33,489 nt of DNA from Ruminococcus sp. AM22-13 (GTDB lineage: Bacteria > Bacillota > Clostridia > Lachnospirales > Lachnospiraceae). Shown in pieces: positions 22,193-31,811 of the stretch. Within the stretch, counting starts at the first letter, position 1. Each line of letters opens with the position of its first letter. The notes under the pieces were generated by a model, which was not told where the DNA came from, searched no databases, and was given only the letters and a program-made list of their open reading frames with translations. The translations under genes were made by a program, and so were the position numbers. The stretch is from positions 1 through 33,489 of the forward strand of contig NZ_QRIL01000036.1 in the NCBI RefSeq assembly GCF_003471165.1. Direction: 5' to 3'.

Positions 22193-24620
22193 CAATAACC
22201 TTGTCTGGAACAAGGACAATGAGGTGTTCGCCTACTATGAGCTGATACCATACAACTATTCTTTTCTATCCGCAGAGCAGAAATTTATCGTGCATGACAG
22301 TTTCCGACAGCTTATCGCACAGTCCCGTGAGGGTAAAATTCATGCGTTGCAGATTGCCACAGAAAGCTCAATCCGCAGTATGCAGGAACAGTCAAAGAAG
22401 CTGGTAACTGGAAAATTAAAGGAAGTTGCCTGCCAGAAGATAGACGAACAGACCGAAGCGTTAGTATCTATGATTGGGGACAATCAAGTGGACTACCGCT
22501 TTTTTCTTGGCTTTAAGCTCATGGTTACGGAAGAACAGCTCAATCTGAAGAACATCAAAAAATCGGTGTGGCTGACGTTCACAGAATTTCTCCATGAAGT
22601 GAACCACACGCTGATGAATGATTTTGTTTCCATGCCGAATGATGAAATCAACCGTTACATAAAAATGGAAAAGTTACTGGAAAATAAAATCTCCCGTCGC
22701 TTTAAGGTGCGTCGCTTGGAAATCCATGATTTTGGGTATCTCATGGAACATCTTTACGGCAGGGACGGTATCGCTTATGAAGATTATGAGTACCAGCTAC
22801 CAAAGAAAAAATTGAACAAAGAGACGCTGATAAAATACTACGACCTTATCCGTCCGACAAGGTGTGTGATTGAGGAAAGCCAGCGGTATTTACGATTGGA
22901 ACATGAGGACAAGGAAAGCTATGTGTCCTATTTTACCGTCAATGCGATTGTAGGAGAGCTTGATTTTCCGTCGTCTGAAATCTTCTATTTCCAGCAACAG
23001 CAATTCACATTCCCCGTTGATACGAGCATGAATGTAGAAATCGTGGAAAATCGGAAAGCATTAACGACCGTCCGCAACAAGAAAAAGGAACTGAAAGACC
23101 TTGATAATCACGCCTATCAAGCAGGAAGTGAAACCAGCTCAAATGTGGTGGACGCTTTAGACAGCGTGGACGAGCTGGAAACTGATTTAGACCAGACAAA
23201 AGAAAGTATGTATAAGTTAAGCTACGTCATACGGGTGTCTGCACCCGATCTTGACGAGCTGAAACGCCGTTGTGATGAAGTCAAGGACTTTTACGACGAC
23301 CTCAATGTAAAGCTGGTGCGTCCTGCTGGGGATATGCTGGGGCTTCATTCTGAATTTTTACCAGCCAGCAAGCGATATATCAATGACTATGTGCAGTATG
23401 TAAAATCAGATTTTTTAGCTGGGCTTGGCTTTGGTGCGACACAGCAGTTAGGAGAAACTACGGGTATCTATATGGGCTATTCTGTTGATACGGGAAGAAA
23501 TGTGTACCTGCAACCGTCCCTTGCCAGTCAAGGTGTAAAAGGTACAGTTACCAACGCTTTAGCGTCTGCTTTTGTCGGTTCGCTTGGCGGTGGGAAATCG
23601 TTCTGTAACAATCTTCTGGTATATTATGCGGTGCTGTTTGGCGGTCAAGCACTTCTGTTAGACCCTAAAAGTGAGCGTGGTAACTGGAAAGAAACGCTCC
23701 CAGAGATTGCACATGAAATCAATATCGTAAATCTTACCAGCGATAAGGACAATGCAGGGCTTCTTGACCCGTTTGTGATTATGAAGAATGTAAAAGACGC
23801 TGAAAGTCTGGCAATCGACATCTTAACATTCCTTACGGGTATTTCTTCAAGGGACGGCGAAAAATTCCCCGTACTTCGTAAGGCAGTACGCTCCGTTACC
23901 CAGAGCGACAGTCGGGGCTTGCTCCATGTGATAGACGAGCTACGCCGTGAAGATACGCCCATATCAAGAAATATCGCAGACCATATCGACAGCTTCACGG
24001 ACTACGACTTTGCACACCTGCTGTTTTCAGACGGTACGGTAGAAAATGCTATCAGTCTGGATAATCAGCTCAATATCATTCAAGTAGCCGACCTTGTACT
24101 GCCAGATAAAGATACCACTTTTGAAGAATACACGACCATTGAATTGTTGTCTGTGTCTATGCTGATTGTGATTAGTACCTTTGCCCTTGATTTTATCCAT
24201 TCGGACAGAAGCATTTTTAAGATTGTCGATTTAGACGAAGCGTGGGCGTTCTTAAATGTGGCACAAGGAGAAACCTTATCAAATAAGCTGGTTCGTGCTG
24301 GGCGAGCTATGCAGGCAGGCGTTTATTTCGTTACCCAGTCTGCCTATGACGTGTCAAAGGAAAGTCTGAAAAACAATATCGGCTTAAAGTTTGCATTTAG
24401 AAGCACGGATATAAACGAGATAAAGCAGACCTTAGAGTTTTTCGGTATCGACAAGGACGATGAGAACAACCAGAAACGCTTGCGTGATTTGGAGAACGGA
24501 CAATGCTTATTGCAGGACTTATACGGGCGTGTCGGTGTGGTGCAGATACACCCAGTCTTTGAAGAACTGCTACACGCCTTTGATACCAGACCGCCCGTAC
24601 AGAGAAATGAGGTGGAGTGA
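22170..24620 (+). CDS. VirB4-like mating-channel ATPase (Tn916 Orf16-like, TcpF)
   Basis: This 816-residue cytoplasmic ATPase energises channel assembly and DNA transfer. Walker A is GSLGGGKS at 470-477 and Walker B is KIVDLDE at 684-690, followed by AWAFLN; RAGRAMQAGVYFVTQSAYDV is the conserved downstream motif. The N-terminal half (1-400) is the VirB4-specific domain that contacts membrane partners. Length equals Orf16 (about 815). It overlaps TcpE at the front, and its stop TGA overlaps the start of the next gene, so translation of the series is coupled. Confidence 0.94.
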   Translation: MFPIKYIDNNLVWNKDNEVFAYYELIPYNYSFLSAEQKFIVHDSFRQLIAQSREGKIHALQIATESSIRSMQEQSKKLVTGKLKEVACQKIDEQTEALVSMIGDNQVDYRFFLGFKLMVTEEQLNLKNIKKSVWLTFTEFLHEVNHTLMNDFVSMPNDEINRYIKMEKLLENKISRRFKVRRLEIHDFGYLMEHLYGRDGIAYEDYEYQLPKKKLNKETLIKYYDLIRPTRCVIEESQRYLRLEHEDKESYVSYFTVNAIVGELDFPSSEIFYFQQQQFTFPVDTSMNVEIVENRKALTTVRNKKKELKDLDNHAYQAGSETSSNVVDALDSVDELETDLDQTKESMYKLSYVIRVSAPDLDELKRRCDEVKDFYDDLNVKLVRPAGDMLGLHSEFLPASKRYINDYVQYVKSDFLAGLGFGATQQLGETTGIYMGYSVDTGRNVYLQPSLASQGVKGTVTNALASAFVGSLGGGKSFCNNLLVYYAVLFGGQALLLDPKSERGNWKETLPEIAHEINIVNLTSDKDNAGLLDPFVIMKNVKDAESLAIDILTFLTGISSRDGEKFPVLRKAVRSVTQSDSRGLLHVIDELRREDTPISRNIADHIDSFTDYDFAHLLFSDGTVENAISLDNQLNIIQVADLVLPDKDTTFEEYTTIELLSVSMLIVISTFALDFIHSDRSIFKIVDLDEAWAFLNVAQGETLSNKLVRAGRAMQAGVYFVTQSAYDVSKESLKNNIGLKFAFRSTDINEIKQTLEFFGIDKDDENNQKRLRDLENGQCLLQDLYGRVGVVQIHPVFEELLHAFDTRPPVQRNEVE

Positions 24621-26830
24621 TGAAAGAAAGGATAAAAGGTGTGTTCACAAAAAAGAAGATTTTCCACTTTCTCAAAATGGCTCTGTTCGTGGTGGCACTC
24701 TCCCTTATCCTGCTTTCACTTTTGGGGACGGTGGCTCATGCGACGGGGCTTGTAGACGATACCATAAACGCAGAAAATCTTTATTCAAAATATCCCCTTT
24801 CCAACTACCAGCTTGATTTTTTCGTCGATAATAGCTGGTCGTGGCTTCCGTGGAACTGGCTCGACGGTATCGGAAAATCGGTACAATACGGGCTGTACTG
24901 CATTACCAACTTTGTCTGGACTATCAGTTTGTATTTGAGTAATGCAACGGGCTATGTGGTGCAGGAAGCCTATAAGCTGGACTTCATCAATGATATGGCA
25001 GACAGTATCGGAAAGAGCATACAGACCCTTGCAGGCGTTACCGAGAACGGCTTTTCTTCTACGGGCTTCTATGTTGGTTTCCTGCTTCTCATTATCTTAG
25101 TGGTGGGAATGTACGTTGCTTATACGGGACTGATAAAACGGGAAACCAGCAAAGCACTTCACGCTGTTATCAACTTTGTGGTGGTGTTCGTGCTGTCCGC
25201 TTCATTTATTGCTTATGCTCCCGACTATATCAAGAAGATAAATGAATTTTCATCAGACATCAGTACCGCTTCTTTGGATTTGGGAACAAAAATCATGCTC
25301 CCTAACTCCGACAGCGAGGGTAAGGACAGCGTGGACTTGATACGGGACAGCCTATTTTCTATTCAAGTGGAACAGCCGTGGCTCTTGCTTCAATTCGGGA
25401 ACAGCAACGCAGAAGAAATCGGGACAGACCGTGTAGAAGCTCTCGTATCGGCAAGTCCAGAGGACGAGGACGGGAAAACCAGAGAGGAAGTCGTGAAAAC
25501 AGAAATCGAGGACAACGACAATAACAATCTGACAATACCGCAGGTCGTGAACCGTTTGGGTATGGTGTTCTTCCTCTTGTTCTTTAACTTGGGTATCACG
25601 ATATTTGTATTCTTGCTTACGGGCATGATGTTGTTCAGCCAGATACTTTTTATTATCTTTGCAATGTTTTTACCTATCAGTTTTTTACTTTCCATGATAC
25701 CGAGCTATGAAAGCATGGCAAAGCAGGCAATCGTGAGAGTATTTAATACCATAATGACACGGGCAGGAATAACGCTCATTGTAACGGTGGCATTTAGTAT
25801 TTCCAGTATGTTTTACAACATTTCCACAGACTACCCATTCTTTATGGTGGCGTTCTTGCAGATAGTATGTTTCGCTGGTATCTACATGAAGCTGGGCGAC
25901 TTAATGAGTATGTTCTCACTTAATGCTGGCGACAGTCAAAGCATGGGACGACGCATATTCCGCAGACCGTATCTGTTTATGCGACATCGGGCTAGGCGTA
26001 TGGAACACCGTATTGCAAGGGCGGTAAGTGCTGGCGGTATTTCGGGCGGTGTAGCTGGTGCGGTGGCTGGAAGTGCCGTTGCTGGCAAGAGAGCCGAAAG
26101 AAAAAATACGGCTTCTAAAGAAAATCGGGGCAATACCACTTCCAGCATGGGACAGCGTGCAGGTTCAAAAGTCGGTGCTGTTTTAGATACGAAAAATAAA
26201 GTGAAAGACAAGGCAAACGCTGTCAAAGAGAATATCAAGGATATGCCGACACAGACCGCTTATGCGGTGTATTCCGCAAAGGAAAAGGCAAAGTCCAGCG
26301 TGTCCGACTTCAAGCGTGGCATGGTGCAGGAACAGCAGTCCAGACAGACGGGACGCTTGGAAAAGCAGGAACAGCGTAAGAAAAATATCGCTGACAAACG
26401 TATGGAGCTTCAAAAGGCACAAGAAGCAAGGCAGGTACAGCGAAAGGCTGACGGATCAGCGACAACGGGAGCTACCCGTCCCCATGAGCGACCAGTCACA
26501 GCTTCAACCATTCCAAAGCCGAGTGTTGAAAAAATGCAGGAAGTCAAACGCCCAGCCACAGCTCCAACTCCGAAAGCAAGTGAGCCAGTCAAGACAAATG
26601 TTATCAAAGAGCGTCCGTTATCTTCTGGTGCTTCTGATAAGAAAGCACCCCAGCCTACACAGACAGTACATAGGCAGAATGTAGAAAAAGTGGTATCGCA
26701 GGAAACACGCCAGAATGACACCAAAGACCGCAGGATAAAGGTTCAGCAGACCCAGAGCGTCCAGAAGAACCAGCAGACCATAGAGAAAACCCGTAACCTT
26801 GTAACGAAGAAAGGACAGAAGAAAAAATGA
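24620..26830 (+). CDS. VirB6-like polytopic membrane protein (Tn916 Orf15-like)
   Basis: This protein of about 736 residues has a signal-like first helix (about 15-38: LKMALFVVALSLILLSLLGT), a periplasm-side region, and six or more further helices between about 90 and 435 (for example VGFLLLIILVVGMYVAYTGL and GMVFFLLFFNLGITIFVFLL). A long, basic, low-complexity cytoplasmic tail (about 450-736), rich in Lys, Arg, Gln and Ala, follows. It forms the membrane platform of the channel together with the VirB4-like ATPase; the tail is likely to bind DNA or partners. The ATG at 24,620 follows GAGGTGGA and shares bases with the preceding stop. Confidence 0.9.
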   Translation: MKERIKGVFTKKKIFHFLKMALFVVALSLILLSLLGTVAHATGLVDDTINAENLYSKYPLSNYQLDFFVDNSWSWLPWNWLDGIGKSVQYGLYCITNFVWTISLYLSNATGYVVQEAYKLDFINDMADSIGKSIQTLAGVTENGFSSTGFYVGFLLLIILVVGMYVAYTGLIKRETSKALHAVINFVVVFVLSASFIAYAPDYIKKINEFSSDISTASLDLGTKIMLPNSDSEGKDSVDLIRDSLFSIQVEQPWLLLQFGNSNAEEIGTDRVEALVSASPEDEDGKTREEVVKTEIEDNDNNNLTIPQVVNRLGMVFFLLFFNLGITIFVFLLTGMMLFSQILFIIFAMFLPISFLLSMIPSYESMAKQAIVRVFNTIMTRAGITLIVTVAFSISSMFYNISTDYPFFMVAFLQIVCFAGIYMKLGDLMSMFSLNAGDSQSMGRRIFRRPYLFMRHRARRMEHRIARAVSAGGISGGVAGAVAGSAVAGKRAERKNTASKENRGNTTSSMGQRAGSKVGAVLDTKNKVKDKANAVKENIKDMPTQTAYAVYSAKEKAKSSVSDFKRGMVQEQQSRQTGRLEKQEQRKKNIADKRMELQKAQEARQVQRKADGSATTGATRPHERPVTASTIPKPSVEKMQEVKRPATAPTPKASEPVKTNVIKERPLSSGASDKKAPQPTQTVHRQNVEKVVSQETRQNDTKDRRIKVQQTQSVQKNQQTIEKTRNLVTKKGQKKK

Positions 26831-27834
26831 AACTGAAACATATCGCTATCATTGGCAGTCTGTTTCCTATCCTCTTTTCTCTGGTGCTTTTCTTTGGCGT
26901 CCTCATTAGTGCGGACAGCGACGACGAGAACAGCAATTTTTCTTCTGGCATTACGGGTATGAACCTATCCGCAGAAGTCTTGAAACATCAGCCTATGGTA
27001 GAAAAATACGCCAGAGAAAACGGTATCTCCGAGTATGTCAATGTGTTACTTGCTATCATTCAAGTAGAAAGTGGCGGTACGGCAGAAGATGTTATGCAGA
27101 GTTCGGAAAGTCTTGGTTTACCGCCTAATTCCTTAGATACGGAAAGCTCAATCAAGCAGGGGTGTAAGTATTTTGCGTCCCTGCTTTCTTCCTGCAAAAA
27201 TCAAGGTATCGACGACTTGAATGTAGCGATACAGTCTTATAACTATGGCGGTGGCTATGTGGGATATGTGGCAGGAAAAGGAAAAAAACACACTTTTAAT
27301 CTTGCAGAGAGCTTCGCCCGTGAGAAATCGGGTGGAAAGAAAGTAACCTACACCAACCCGATAGCCGTTGCTAAGAATGGGGGCTGGCGGTATGGCTATG
27401 GAAATATGTTCTATGTGGAAGTAGTCAATCAGTATTTAGCAGTTCCGCAGGTATCGGGAGAACTGGCACAAAAGGTAATGAATGAAGCGTTGAAATATCA
27501 AGGCTGGAAGTATGTGTATGGTGGCAGTAACCCGAATACTTCCTTTGATTGTTCGGGATTGACGCAATGGTGCTATGGAAAAGCTGGTATCTCCTTACCG
27601 AGAACAGCACAAGCACAGTATGACGCAACCCAACATCTGCCACTCTCGCAGGCAAAAGCAGGCGATTTGGTGTTTTTCCATTCCACCTATAACGCTGGTT
27701 CGTATGTAACACACGTCGGTATTCTTGTTTCGCCGACACAGATGTACCACGCAGGCGACCCGATAGGATATGCAGACCTAAGTAGTAGTTACTGGCAACA
27801 GCACTTAATCGGTGCAGGACGAGTAAAACAATAG
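26827..27834 (+). CDS. Bifunctional peptidoglycan hydrolase: lysozyme-like plus NlpC/P60 (Tn916 Orf14-like)
   Basis: This 335-residue protein has an N-terminal membrane anchor or signal (7-28). A lysozyme-like muramidase domain (about 50-200) has the catalytic Glu81 in IIQVESGG and later the SYNYGGGYVGYV motif. The C-terminal NlpC/P60 peptidase domain (about 212-335) has Cys242 (FDCSGL), His296 (THVGI) and the third catalytic residue probably His308 (YHAGDPIG). It opens the cell wall for the mating channel, as CwlT does in ICEBs1. The ATG overlaps the preceding stop by four bases. Confidence 0.94.
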   Translation: MKLKHIAIIGSLFPILFSLVLFFGVLISADSDDENSNFSSGITGMNLSAEVLKHQPMVEKYARENGISEYVNVLLAIIQVESGGTAEDVMQSSESLGLPPNSLDTESSIKQGCKYFASLLSSCKNQGIDDLNVAIQSYNYGGGYVGYVAGKGKKHTFNLAESFAREKSGGKKVTYTNPIAVAKNGGWRYGYGNMFYVEVVNQYLAVPQVSGELAQKVMNEALKYQGWKYVYGGSNPNTSFDCSGLTQWCYGKAGISLPRTAQAQYDATQHLPLSQAKAGDLVFFHSTYNAGSYVTHVGILVSPTQMYHAGDPIGYADLSSSYWQQHLIGAGRVKQ

Positions 27835-27850
27835 AAAGGACTTGAAAAAT

Positions 27851-28762
27851 ATGTTTAAGAAGAATAAGAAACAGACAGAAACTATCAAAGAACCAAAAGA
27901 AAAAAAGGTGCGTACTGTCAAGGTAGGCACACATAAGAAAACCGTGATTGCGTTGTGGGTGGTGCTTGTCGCAAGCGTGAGCTTTGGGGTGTATAAGAAT
28001 TTTACGGCTATCGACCAGCACACCACCCATGAAAAAGAAATCATTGAACTTTGCTTGCAGGACACCAACGGGATAGAAAATTTCGTGAAAAACTTTGCGA
28101 AGTCCTATTACACATGGGATAACAGCAAAGAAGCTATCGAAGCAAGGACGCAGGCAATCAGCGGTTATCTGACAAAGGAATTGCAGGACTTAAATGTAGA
28201 CACCATTAGAACCGATATACCGACCAGCTCCACGGTTACAGATGTGATTGTATGGCATATCGAGCAATCGGGAGCGGACACTTTTTCTGCTACCTACGAA
28301 GTAGATCAGCAGATAAAAGAGGGAGAACAGACAAGCAATGTGAAAGCAACCTATACTGTAAAAGTCTATGTGGACGCAGACGGGGATATGGTAATCGTTC
28401 AAAACCCTACCCTTGCACCAGCAGTTGAAAAATCAGACTATGAGCCTAAGACACCAGAAGCAGACGCAAGCGTGGACGCTGATACGGTAAATGACGCTAC
28501 CGCTTTTCTGGAAACATTCTTTAAGCTGTACCCAACAGCGACGGAAAAAGAGCTTGCTTACTATGTATTGGGAAATGTGATTGAACCTATCGGCAGGGAC
28601 TACCTTTATTCTGAACTGGTAAACCCTATCTTTATAAAGGACGGCGACAATGTGAAAGTCAAGGTTGCGGTAAAATTCATTGATAATCAGACAAAAGCGA
28701 CGCAGGTATCGCAGTATGAGCTTGTGCTACATAAGGATAGTAACTGGAAGATTGTAGGATAA
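27851..28762 (+). CDS. TcpC/VirB8-like channel protein (Tn916 Orf13-like)
   Basis: From the ATG at 27,851 (AAAGGA about ten bases before it; the TTG at 27,842 is too close to that site) the protein has 303 residues. It comprises a basic cytoplasmic N-terminus (KKNKKQTETIKEPKEKKVRT), one membrane helix (about 32-53: TVIALWVVLVASVSFGVYKN) and two NTF2-like extracellular domains, as in TcpC of pCW3. It helps assemble the channel on the outer face. It is the last conserved transfer gene; a terminator follows. Confidence 0.92.
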   Translation: MFKKNKKQTETIKEPKEKKVRTVKVGTHKKTVIALWVVLVASVSFGVYKNFTAIDQHTTHEKEIIELCLQDTNGIENFVKNFAKSYYTWDNSKEAIEARTQAISGYLTKELQDLNVDTIRTDIPTSSTVTDVIVWHIEQSGADTFSATYEVDQQIKEGEQTSNVKATYTVKVYVDADGDMVIVQNPTLAPAVEKSDYEPKTPEADASVDADTVNDATAFLETFFKLYPTATEKELAYYVLGNVIEPIGRDYLYSELVNPIFIKDGDNVKVKVAVKFIDNQTKATQVSQYELVLHKDSNWKIVG

Positions 28763-28769
28763 ATGATAT

Positions 28770-28802
28770 AGCGTGCATTTCCTATCAGATTTGCACGCTT
28801 TT
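28770..28802 (+). terminator. Terminator of the transfer operon
   Basis: AGCGTGCA (28,770-28,777) pairs with TGCACGCT (28,792-28,799), followed by a short T-run. It lies directly after the TcpC gene. Confidence 0.75.
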
Positions 28803-28832
28803 ACAAAACGACAAGAAAACTGTGCAAAAATA

Positions 28833-28880
28833 TTGACTTGTAATGACCGAATGCTATAATATAAATGACAAGTGTACTTG
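28833..28880 (+). promoter_or_regulatory. Promoter with palindromic operator for the XRE cluster
   Basis: TTGACT (28,833-28,838) and TATAAT (28,855-28,860) have a 16-base spacer. ACTTGT (28,836-28,841) and the palindrome CAAGT-GT-ACTTG (28,869-28,880) flank the -10 region. This fits repression by the XRE protein encoded two genes on. Confidence 0.65.
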
Positions 28881-28906
28881 GTATTATTTGAAGGGAGCGT
28901 TATATA

Positions 28907-29221
28907 ATGGATAAAGAAAAAATACTATCACAAAACAAAAAAGAGAATCTATATCTTGATGAATACGAAAAACATATTAAACTTCAAGGGAAATCTTTTG
29001 GCTTAATGTTTGTTTTATTTATCTGCATTTTAATTCTTTTCATTAAAGCAGTTTGTAAAGAACCTTACTATGACATAATGACAATTATTGGGTCTGTGGC
29101 ATTTGGCTCTATGGGTTATGAAGCACATATTTCAAAAAATAAATCCAAATTTGTTATTGCTTTATTCTTTTTTCTATTTATGGGGTATTACTTTTATAAA
29201 TTTTTAATGGTAGGTTTATAG
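28907..29221 (+). CDS. DUF6442-like small membrane protein
   Basis: The 104-residue protein opens with a charged helix (ILSQNKKENLYLDEYEKHIK), followed by three hydrophobic segments (LMFVLFICILILFIKAV, the IMTIIGSVAFGSMGY region and FVIALFFFLFMGYYFYKFLM). This design matches DUF6442 proteins, which are usually paired with a small XRE regulator, exactly as here: the XRE start is one base after this stop. Function unknown, possibly linked to envelope or stress sensing. Confidence 0.65.
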   Translation: MDKEKILSQNKKENLYLDEYEKHIKLQGKSFGLMFVLFICILILFIKAVCKEPYYDIMTIIGSVAFGSMGYEAHISKNKSKFVIALFFFLFMGYYFYKFLMVGL

Positions 29222-29222
29222 A

Positions 29223-29432
29223 ATGGACGAACATTTAATTTTGCGAAACAGATTAAAAACTGTACGAAAAGAAAAAAAATTATCACAAACAGAATTAGCT
29301 GAACTAGTCGGGGTTTCTCGGAATACAGTTAGTTCTATTGAAACTGGACAATTTAATCCAACAGCAAAATTGGCATTAGTGCTTTGTATAGCTTTAGATA
29401 AAAAATTTGAAGAATTATTTTATTTTGATTAA
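29223..29432 (+). CDS. Small XRE (Cro/CI-type) regulator
   Basis: The 69-residue protein is nearly all helix-turn-helix: LRNRLKTVRKEKKLSQTELA, followed by ELVGVSRNTVSSIETGQFNP, then a dimerisation helix. It belongs to the compact YdeL-like group found with small membrane proteins. It probably represses its own cluster through the palindrome at 28,869-28,880. Confidence 0.85.
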   Translation: MDEHLILRNRLKTVRKEKKLSQTELAELVGVSRNTVSSIETGQFNPTAKLALVLCIALDKKFEELFYFD

Positions 29433-29446
29433 AGGAGAGAACGATT

Positions 29447-29776
29447 ATGGAATTAGAGGAATTGATTGTTGAAATAGTTATAGGATTGTTTTTACTTTTT
29501 ACATCTTATCAAATAGGTATAAAAGAGAATATTACTTTATTACATGGTTATCATTATACACAACTTGACCCTAAAGATAAAAAGGTGTTTACAAAAAAAA
29601 TAGGAATAGGCACTTTACTGGTTAGTATTGGTATTCTTGTTATGCCGATTATCAATTTAATCTCTCATTCTGAATTAGGCTATTACATAGGTCTTATTTT
29701 GATTGTTGTAGGAGTGTTTTATATCATATTCATCATTGTAAAATACAATGGAAAACTTATTAGCTTTAAAAAGTAG
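29447..29776 (+). CDS. DUF3784-like membrane protein
   Basis: The 109-residue protein has an N-terminal helix (LIVEIVIGLFLLFTSYQIGI), the loop motif IKENITLLHGYHYTQLDPKD characteristic of DUF3784-like proteins, and two further helices (about 50-70, 78-98). It follows the XRE gene by 14 bases with GGAGAG. It is likely part of the same regulatory unit. The function is not known. Confidence 0.65.
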   Translation: MELEELIVEIVIGLFLLFTSYQIGIKENITLLHGYHYTQLDPKDKKVFTKKIGIGTLLVSIGILVMPIINLISHSELGYYIGLILIVVGVFYIIFIIVKYNGKLISFKK

Positions 29777-29791
29777 AATTGAGGTATGAAT

Positions 29792-30022
29792 ATGATAGGA
29801 CTGAACAAAAGAGATATAAAAAAGGCATTGAAAGCTGGTGCAAAAGCTGGCGGTGTATCATTGGCTGATGTTCGGGCGGATATTGAAGCTACGATTGATG
29901 AAGCTATGAATAGCACCGACCCAGAGGTGCAGGCAAATTTCAAAAAGTATTTTGGGAATAAACGCCCTACACCAGAAGAATATATTTATATCATTACGAA
30001 AAAGACAAAGGCAAAATTATAA
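29792..30022 (+). CDS. Small hypothetical protein (76 aa)
   Basis: I take the ATG at 29,792 because GAGGT lies six bases upstream; the ATG at 29,786 touches that site. The product is soluble, with a basic N-terminal helix ([18 protein letters not shown]), an acidic middle ([18 protein letters not shown]) and a basic end. Base composition is closer to the transfer genes than to the preceding AT-rich cluster, so it may be an original ICE gene. I do not recognise it. A terminator follows. Confidence 0.6.
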   Translation: MIGLNKRDIKKALKAGAKAGGVSLADVRADIEATIDEAMNSTDPEVQANFKKYFGNKRPTPEEYIYIITKKTKAKL

Positions 30023-30023
30023 T

Positions 30024-30080
30024 AAAAGGGTCGTGGAAATGCTTCACAAAATTGTGATCTGCATTATCACGGCTCTTTTA
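30024..30080 (+). terminator. Terminator before the ABC genes
   Basis: AAAAGGGTCGTG (30,024-30,035) pairs with CACGGCTCTTTT (30,068-30,079) with two G-T pairs. Inside the loop CACAA and TTGTG form a second small stem. Confidence 0.65.
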
Positions 30081-30188
30081 CTCTCTGTTTACTTTCAAAA
30101 CTGTAAGTGTAATTGAATACTGCCCTTGCTATAATTTAATTGTATTCCAAAACAAATAAATGTGGCAGGAAGAAAGGAGCGATTTTTA

Positions 30189-30959
30189 ATGGAACACATT
30201 TTAAATTTAGAGCAAGTAAAAAAATACTACGGGGGTAACTCTGGAAATATCACAAAGGCAGTAGACGGTATTTCTATGTATGTAGATAAGGGCGAATTTG
30301 TCGCAATCATGGGAGCTAGTGGTTCTGGAAAGACTACCCTATTAAACTGTATCTCTACGATTGATACTGTAACCAGCGGACACATTACAGTCAATAATCA
30401 AGATATTACCAAAATCAAGGATAAAGATTTTGCTGATTTCAGACGTGAAAATTTAGGGTTCATTTTTCAAGATTTCAACCTTTTAGATACTTTAACGATT
30501 GGAGAAAACATTTCTTTATCATTGGTTATCAACAAACAGAACCCTACTGATATTGAGAAAAGAGTTCATGCTATCGCCGATAAATTGGGTATTCGTGATA
30601 TTTTATCGAAATTTCCTTATGAAGTTTCTGGCGGACAAAAACAGCGTTGTGCTTGTGCTAGAGCCTTAATCAATGAACCGAAACTGATTTTAGCTGATGA
30701 ACCGACGGGAGCTTTGGACTCAAAAGCTTCCAGATTATTACTGGAAACAATGTCTGAAATCAACAAGAAAATGCAGGCTACTATTTTAATGGTAACACAT
30801 GACCCGTTTAGTGCGTCTTTCTGTGAACGTATTTTGTTCTTGAAAGACGGTAAAATATTCAATGAAATTTTCAGAGGGGAAAAAAGCAGAAAAGATTTCT
30901 TCAATGAAATACTGGATATATTAACCTTGCTCGGAGGTGAAGTGGGAAATGTTAGGTAA
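30189..30959 (+). CDS. ABC transporter ATP-binding protein, BceA/MacB-like
   Basis: From the ATG at 30,189 (AAAGGAG upstream) the protein has 256 residues. It shows Walker A GASGSGKT at 42-49, Q-loop Gln94 (FIFQDFNLLD), signature VSGGQ at 146-150, Walker B LILADE at 166-171, D-loop GALD and switch His204. The family pairs with large FtsX-type permeases and gives resistance to peptide antibiotics such as bacitracin, usually under a two-component system; no such system is in the window. The stop overlaps the permease start. Because the permease is cut short, the complex is probably inactive unless another permease is used. Confidence 0.9.
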   Translation: MEHILNLEQVKKYYGGNSGNITKAVDGISMYVDKGEFVAIMGASGSGKTTLLNCISTIDTVTSGHITVNNQDITKIKDKDFADFRRENLGFIFQDFNLLDTLTIGENISLSLVINKQNPTDIEKRVHAIADKLGIRDILSKFPYEVSGGQKQRCACARALINEPKLILADEPTGALDSKASRLLLETMSEINKKMQATILMVTHDPFSASFCERILFLKDGKIFNEIFRGEKSRKDFFNEILDILTLLGGEVGNVR

Positions 30960-31791
30960 GTTAGCGTATAGAAATACAAAAAGAAATATTAAAGATTATT
31001 TGATTTATCTGATAACCGTTACTGCATCCTTTTCTCTTATATTTGCTTTTAATTTGGTGGCAAATTCTGATGAAATTGTAAAGTTATGTTCCAGTATGGA
31101 TGCATTTAAGAATTCATTGTTCGCTGTAAATATTCTTATTATTTTTGTGATATGCTTTTTGATCAACTATACAACGAAATTTATGTTTGAAAAAAGAAGT
31201 AAAGAATTAGGAACATATATGCTTCTTGGCATTAAGAAAAAAGAAATTGCCCACTTAGTTGTAATTGAAAATATACTGTTGGGAATTTTAGCATTTGTAT
31301 TAGCTATTCCTATTGGCTTTTTATTCAGCCAGTTTGTGTCGTTAGTAATTGTAAACTTACTGGGTATTCCAAAAACTCTCTTTATTTCTTTGAATTTCGT
31401 TTCTATTGGACTATTGATAATTTATTTTTTAACTATTTATGTTTTGGTTTTGCTTAATCTATTAAGAAGAATAAGTAAAATGACGATACGTGATTTTCTT
31501 TATTTTGACAAACAAAATGAAAAGAAAATGTTCCGTGACAGTAAAAAAAGAAATGTCATTTTTGTTTTAAGTATTATTCTTGGTGCGATTTCTCTTTTTC
31601 TCTGGAATTCACGTTGTACTATGGATAATTTTAATAAGCAAGAAACACTTACTTATTTGATGGTAAGCGTAATCATGTTGATTATCAGCATTTATGGTAT
31701 ATCTACAACTTGTGCAGATATGTTCTTGACTGTTATCTTAAAATTTTGTATAATAGGAATTGAAGTTAAATTAGATGCTAAAAATTTGTAA
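30949..31791 (+). pseudogene. Truncated BceB-like FtsX permease
   Basis: From the ATG at 30,949 (GGAGGTG upstream) only 280 residues are encoded, whereas BceB-type permeases have about 620-670. The first helix, the extracellular-free N-terminal FtsX unit (MFEKRSKELGTYMLLGIKKK, a hallmark of the family) and helices around 60-80, 105-135, 145-175, 208-225 and 237-255 are present. The large extracellular domain and C-terminal helices are missing. The last residues (about ILKFCIIGIEVKLDAKNL) run into the erm(B) leader region, so the gene was cut by acquisition of the erm(B) segment. The erm(B) promoter lies within its 3' part. Activity is unlikely. Confidence 0.85.
31726..31754 (+). promoter_or_regulatory. 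erm(B) promoter
   Basis: TTGACT (31,726-31,731) and TATAAT (31,749-31,754) have an exact 17-base spacer. Both hexamers lie inside the frame of the truncated permease, so the module junction must be at or left of the -35 or the -35 was supplied by the permease gene. Confidence 0.8.
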
Positions 31792-31811
31792 TTAAGAAGG
31801 AGGGATTCGTC

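Noticed and set aside
26410..26724. Long antisense frames within the basic tail of the VirB6-like gene and in other transfer genes
   Set aside because: They are mirror frames of well-supported genes, with no start context and no family features.
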